Assembly (NCBI RefSeq): GCF_000003605.2
Contig: NW_003142823.1
Span: 4,445 to 34,601 of the forward strand
Direction: 5' to 3'
DNA length: 30,157 nt
Source: Saccoglossus kowalevskii
Lineage: Eukaryota > Hemichordata > Enteropneusta > Harrimaniidae
Shown here: one piece after another, positions 29,250 to 30,157 of the stretch
How positions within the stretch are numbered: position 1 is the first letter of the stretch
Layout: every line of letters begins with the position of its first letter
Notes under the pieces: model-generated
The model's database searches: none
What the model was told of the DNA's origin: nothing
The model's input: only the letters and a program-made list of their open reading frames with translations
Translations under genes and position numbers: made by a program

Positions 29250-30157
29250 ACTAAATAATAGATATCTGAATGCTATGGTGCACTCAAATTACTGCACATT
29301 GCTTCAAATTCACAGAGATAAATTTTTGCCAATTTATCCGAGTCAGTTTAAAAAAAATTTGAAAATCCTCAAATTATGAAAACAGTTGTAGTCTAAAAGA
29401 TTTTTGTTTTTCGAGTAGTGATGTTCAAACACTGGTTGAGAGACAACTTTTAAATTGTTGGGAGACGACTTTAAAATTTTTGAGAGACAACTTTATGGGG
29501 TGCTGAGTGAATGCCACTTGTTATCTCATGAAATCGAATATAGGTTGACCTTGATAGATTTCTGAATATTTTTATTTTGATTGATGATATTTATTATTTC
29601 TCAATGCGTCCAAACATATAATCAAGATATTCAAGTGTGCCAGGAAGGCAATAATAGCTAGTGAGCAGTTGATATATTTAAGTCATGGGTTGCCCATTAA
29701 ACGTTTTGGGGGTGGTAGGTTTTTCTTGAACTGCTCTAAAAAACAAAAATCAACAGGGAAAATACCAAAAAACAATTATCAATTACCTTTCAACAAATTT
29801 ACAGTGACATAGTCCTGAAAAAATAATCTAGCCTAAATTTTATACTAATTATCAAACTCCTCAGTACCTCCCCAAATACTCTTTAACTAAACAGATCATT
29901 GTTATCTGACTTCATTAATCCTTGTGTGGACGAGATAATTGTGTTTAATTTGCAAACCAACTAATCAGATGTATGTTATAAACTGCAAGCAAAGAGTAAG
30001 TGAGTTAGCTACCATGATATGACAGTTAAGTAAGAGACATTATTTGAAGTCCACAATGATTTCATTCATTGGTATTGTACATTACTGATGTAAAGCTTTC
30101 ACATTTCCCATCACTTTACATACTTGTTTTATGAAATATAAGACACAGATTATCACT
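29250..30157. other. AT-rich sequence to the right edge
   Basis: A short array with a period of about 22 bp, core GAGACAACTTT, lies at 29439-29500 (three partial copies). No gene is recognised. Confidence 0.4.

Overview
The window reads as animal nuclear DNA: AT-rich, mostly non-coding, with non-LTR retrotransposon debris, MITE-like inverted-repeat elements, microsatellites, and single-exon genes of the tripartite-motif (RING/B-box/coiled-coil) class. Many TRIM-like genes, together with L1/Tx1-like and CR1-like LINE fragments, suggest a marine invertebrate (a lophotrochozoan or an invertebrate deuterostome such as a hemichordate or amphioxus). The species cannot be fixed from sequence alone.

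Layout. 1-1614: decayed minus-strand L1/Tx1-like LINE running off the left edge. 1615-4256: gene-poor DNA with a possible hAT-like terminus, an imperfect inverted repeat and a duplicated 46-bp unit. 4257-5813 (+): TRIM-like gene 1. 5814-7700: palindromic motifs, then 3' ends of two other LINEs, one with a long (ATT)n tail. 7700-9330: flank of gene 2 with E-boxes and a possible degenerate coding stretch. 9331-10881 (+): TRIM-like gene 2. 13236-14561 (-): TRIM-like gene 3, convergent with gene 2. 14800-19060: hexanucleotide microsatellite, a TTAA-flanked MITE, a foldback repeat cluster interrupted by an LTR-like insertion, a perfect hairpin and a 77-bp tandem array carrying CCAAT boxes. 19930-30157: a possible promoter and first exon followed by intron-like DNA with a few candidate small exons and three more inverted-repeat elements.

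The main result is the architecture of genes 1 and 2. Each has a complete RING, B-box 1, B-box 2 and coiled coil followed by a C-terminal domain that I recognise as DUSP, the domain otherwise typical of ubiquitin-specific proteases such as USP4, USP11 and USP15. I know of no canonical TRIM class with this ending, so these look like ubiquitin E3 ligases carrying a deubiquitinase-associated interaction module. Gene 3 shares the N-terminal layout, lacks DUSP, and ends in CVLQ, a CaaX prenylation signal. The three form a local cluster of related ligases with different C-terminal targeting modules.

The second lead is a possible spliced plus-strand gene in the right third: a CCAAT/TGCGCA-containing upstream region with a good splice donor, two possible alternative first coding exons that end in the same phase, and a downstream exon of matching phase that begins a membrane segment.
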